Positions 61,616 to 64,000 of a stretch of 64,000 bases of DNA are shown in pieces. This DNA is from Holacanthus passer (taxonomy: Eukaryota; Chordata; Actinopteri; Pomacanthidae). The stretch covers positions 2,604,001 through 2,668,000 of the forward strand of contig JAFREQ010000034.1 in NCBI GenBank assembly GCA_025331565.1, in the 5' to 3' direction. How positions within the stretch are numbered: the stretch's first letter is position 1; every line of letters starts with the position of its first letter. A program made the translations under genes and the position numbers. The notes under the pieces were generated by a model, which was not told where the DNA came from, did not search any database, and worked only from the letters and a program-made list of their open reading frames with translations.

Positions 61616-63070
61616 GCAGGGCGACATGGCAATGAAAGTGCTTGTCGTTAGTGAACTCATTATTACGGAGGACTAATTTTAACATCATTACAAATACTAC
61701 TGTCACAATACAAAAATGACTTAATTAGCCAACACAGTGTTTGTGAAAATGCCTCTGTGCAGAGGTTACCTGAGCTGGTAATGTTAGCCTTGATGCCAAC
61801 AAGATAAGGTCAATTTATTAAGCTAAAATCAACTTTTTGTATGTAACGTTGCATGAAGTTAATATATCCCTTATATTGATAAGGACAGTTTTTGGTACTC
61901 AAGCACTTTTGTTGTAATGATAAGTAATAGTTTGTTTCGTCACACCATGGTGAAATTGGAAAAACACCCAAACCTCCTGTTATTTTGATTTGAGAGTGTT
62001 AACATTTCCCAAGATAGTTTCCCCCGCCGCTGGCTTTGTGGTCAAGTCATTTAAATAGCCTGCTTATTTGTCGCATTAACAAGCGAAACCAGATACAAAC
62101 AAAACAGTGTAAAGCTTGTTGTAAATGAGCTGAAGCATTTTGTATCTTAAAATTGCTTTTTAGTCAGTAACTGTTGTTGCCAATTGTCATAACGTTGCTG
62201 AGTTTTTGTGCCTCAGCCATCATTACCTGTCTGCACCTGTGCTGACATTCTGAATCGTTCTCTGTGAATTATTATTTCTAGAAGATTTCCAATGACACAC
62301 AGTAAATTAGCTGTTAACTGGTAACATTCTCACTGGTGTTAGTGACCTTTGAAAAAAGAAATGTCCTCCTCTAACAGACCACATGAAATGATATATACAT
62401 ATGACGTGTTATAATTACAGTGATAACATTTAGTCAAGACGTCCGAGGTGGTTAACCAGTGCACACTCCAAGAACTGACAGGGTGGAGCAGAGTTGACAC
62501 AGCATCTCTCATCTCGGCCTGCCGCTCCCCATCGCTTTCAGCTCGCATCACGTCAACCCGGTCTCCAGTCAACGTTCCAGCAGCTCTCGGTGTAGGAATC
62601 GCCCAAAGGCGCTGGTCACAGATCGTTGTGTGTTTGTATGTGAGTGTATCTGACTCGCCTGTGGGACTCAGATCTCAGCTCAGTCAGCCTATCATCCAGT
62701 GCTATTCACTGCCATAAGGGGGATAAAGACATATCTGATGTAGGATCAGTGGTTCACTTTCAGAGGGGAAGCCCATTGAGCCACATTGAGCCACAAAGTG
62801 TTTCTGGAAAGTGCAAAAATCTCTAGTCTTGACATACATGTGCATTTTTTTGAAAACACCTATGTTATATTTTCATTTCCTATAACTCTTCCATAGAGGC
62901 TAAGATGCTGAGTAGAAGAGATGTGTGCTATAACAGTTTCCCTTGGCACTGCACAAATTGGCAAATGATGAATAACACAACACTGACATCACTGTTAAGC
63001 TCCCGCTGGAGCCGTGATACTTTCATTCACTGTAAAGGGCAAAAGGATGGCAGATTTGTGAGACGGCCTT

Positions 63071-63110
63071 CTGAAGTGTCCTTGAGCAAGAGACTGAATC
63101 CCTGCCAGTT
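63071..63110 (+). mobile_element. SINE fragment
   Basis: ctgaagtgtccttgagcaag followed by agactgaatccct is the same conserved SINE block as at 30811-30840; only this core survives. Confidence 0.55.
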
Positions 63111-64000
63111 TTTCTATAGCTGACCCGCACTGTTGACCTCGCTGTGGCTCACTGAAACGATGGCTTTCTCCTTCAAAAATTGGTATCACTAGAAATACTA
63201 TTAGCTATTCATACGTAGAGAGCTGTCTGTGTGTTCCCTCGGCTGCCAGGTAGCTCCAGCAGATGGGAAAATCTGTCCCTTACATGTGTTGAGAAAAAAG
63301 CCACAACAGGAATGTTTGCTTCACACACATGCAAATTTTAAAGGCTGCTTATGAAAGAGGACATTATAGTATGTGTTTTCTGTACTAAGTCGGCATGATT
63401 GCTACTTCTAAAGGAAGGAAACCTTGAACTTAGAGTGGCTGAAAGGAACAGTATTTATATAGGACATTTGACCTGCCGTTAAGGTCTAGTTACGCTTGAC
63501 ACAAAGAAGTTTGGACAACATGTCTTCTGACGCAATAATCTAATGTGATGATGGTGCACACTTTCAGGCAATAGTCGTGCATGGTGGTGCATTTTTTTGT
63601 TTGTTAAAAAAGTGACTAAGAGCTTGAGAGAAGTTTAAATCCAAACTTTCTAACCCCTGTACACCTGACCAATCGCTGCATGAAGTGGGCGTGCTTGACA
63701 GATTGTCGGTCTCGGGAAGTTGTAGAAGTTGTTGAACGCAACCTCCCCCCAGATTCGATGTTGATAAGCTGTCAGGGAGGAAGGTTTCAGATGCTGTTTG
63801 ACGATCCGAAAAGCACTTAGTTTGAAGCATACTGACTCCTTCAGGCAGGCGGAGGGCTGTGCAGATCTAGAGGGAACAATTGAGGAATAAACAGATCTTA
63901 ATCATGTCACTTGTCTTCATTTCTTCTTCACAGTTATACACTGGCGTCCTAGAAAGTTGTAGGAGCTGATAATCCAGCAGTGGATATGGAGAAATGATTG

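Overview
The window is a gene-sparse piece of a vertebrate nuclear genome, almost certainly a ray-finned fish and probably a percomorph. The evidence is split genes with GT-AG introns, protein matches to vertebrate families, long dinucleotide microsatellites, and many decayed copies of interspersed repeats that I recognise from percomorph genomes. I see no bacterial, phage, CRISPR or operon-like content.

Three protein-coding genes can be supported. (1) slc2a12 (GLUT12 sugar transporter), plus strand, 1012-7551: five coding exons join without a frame break into a 578-residue protein. (2) tbpl1 (TBP-like protein, TLF/TRF2), minus strand, 14546 down to 11397: six coding exons join into 190 residues. 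It is convergent with slc2a12, and the two genes are also neighbours in human (6q23). (3) xkr6 (XK-related protein 6), plus strand: only coding exon 1 (22929-23497, 189 codons plus two bases) lies here. It sits in a GC-rich, CpG-rich block and ends at a clear splice donor. I find no exon 2 up to 64000, so about 40.5 kb of the window is best read as xkr6 intron 1.

Layout: 1-985 upstream non-coding DNA; 1012-7551 slc2a12, whose 3.9-kb first intron carries two MITE-like elements and a CA repeat; 7552-11396 the tail-to-tail interval, with a LINE remnant and the likely tbpl1 3' UTR; 11397-14546 tbpl1 coding exons, with a probable promoter or 5' exon near 15.7-15.9 kb; 15.9-22.4 kb intergenic DNA with LINE and other repeat remnants; 22.4-23.5 kb xkr6 promoter, 5' UTR and exon 1; 23.5-64 kb intronic or intergenic DNA with microsatellites, LINE, SINE and MITE fragments, and no other convincing gene.

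The three genes are functionally unrelated: a membrane sugar transporter, a general transcription factor paralogue, and a membrane protein of the XK scramblase family. Points worth following are the replacement of the conserved Pro-Trp pair in TM10 of this GLUT12, the tbpl1-xkr6 junction (6q23-type next to 8p23-type genes), a duplicated ETS-like promoter block, a G-quadruplex/C-rich tract at the last tbpl1 acceptor, complementary GT and CA tracts just inside xkr6 intron 1, and a LINE tail nested inside an older repeat. I see no undescribed biological system here.
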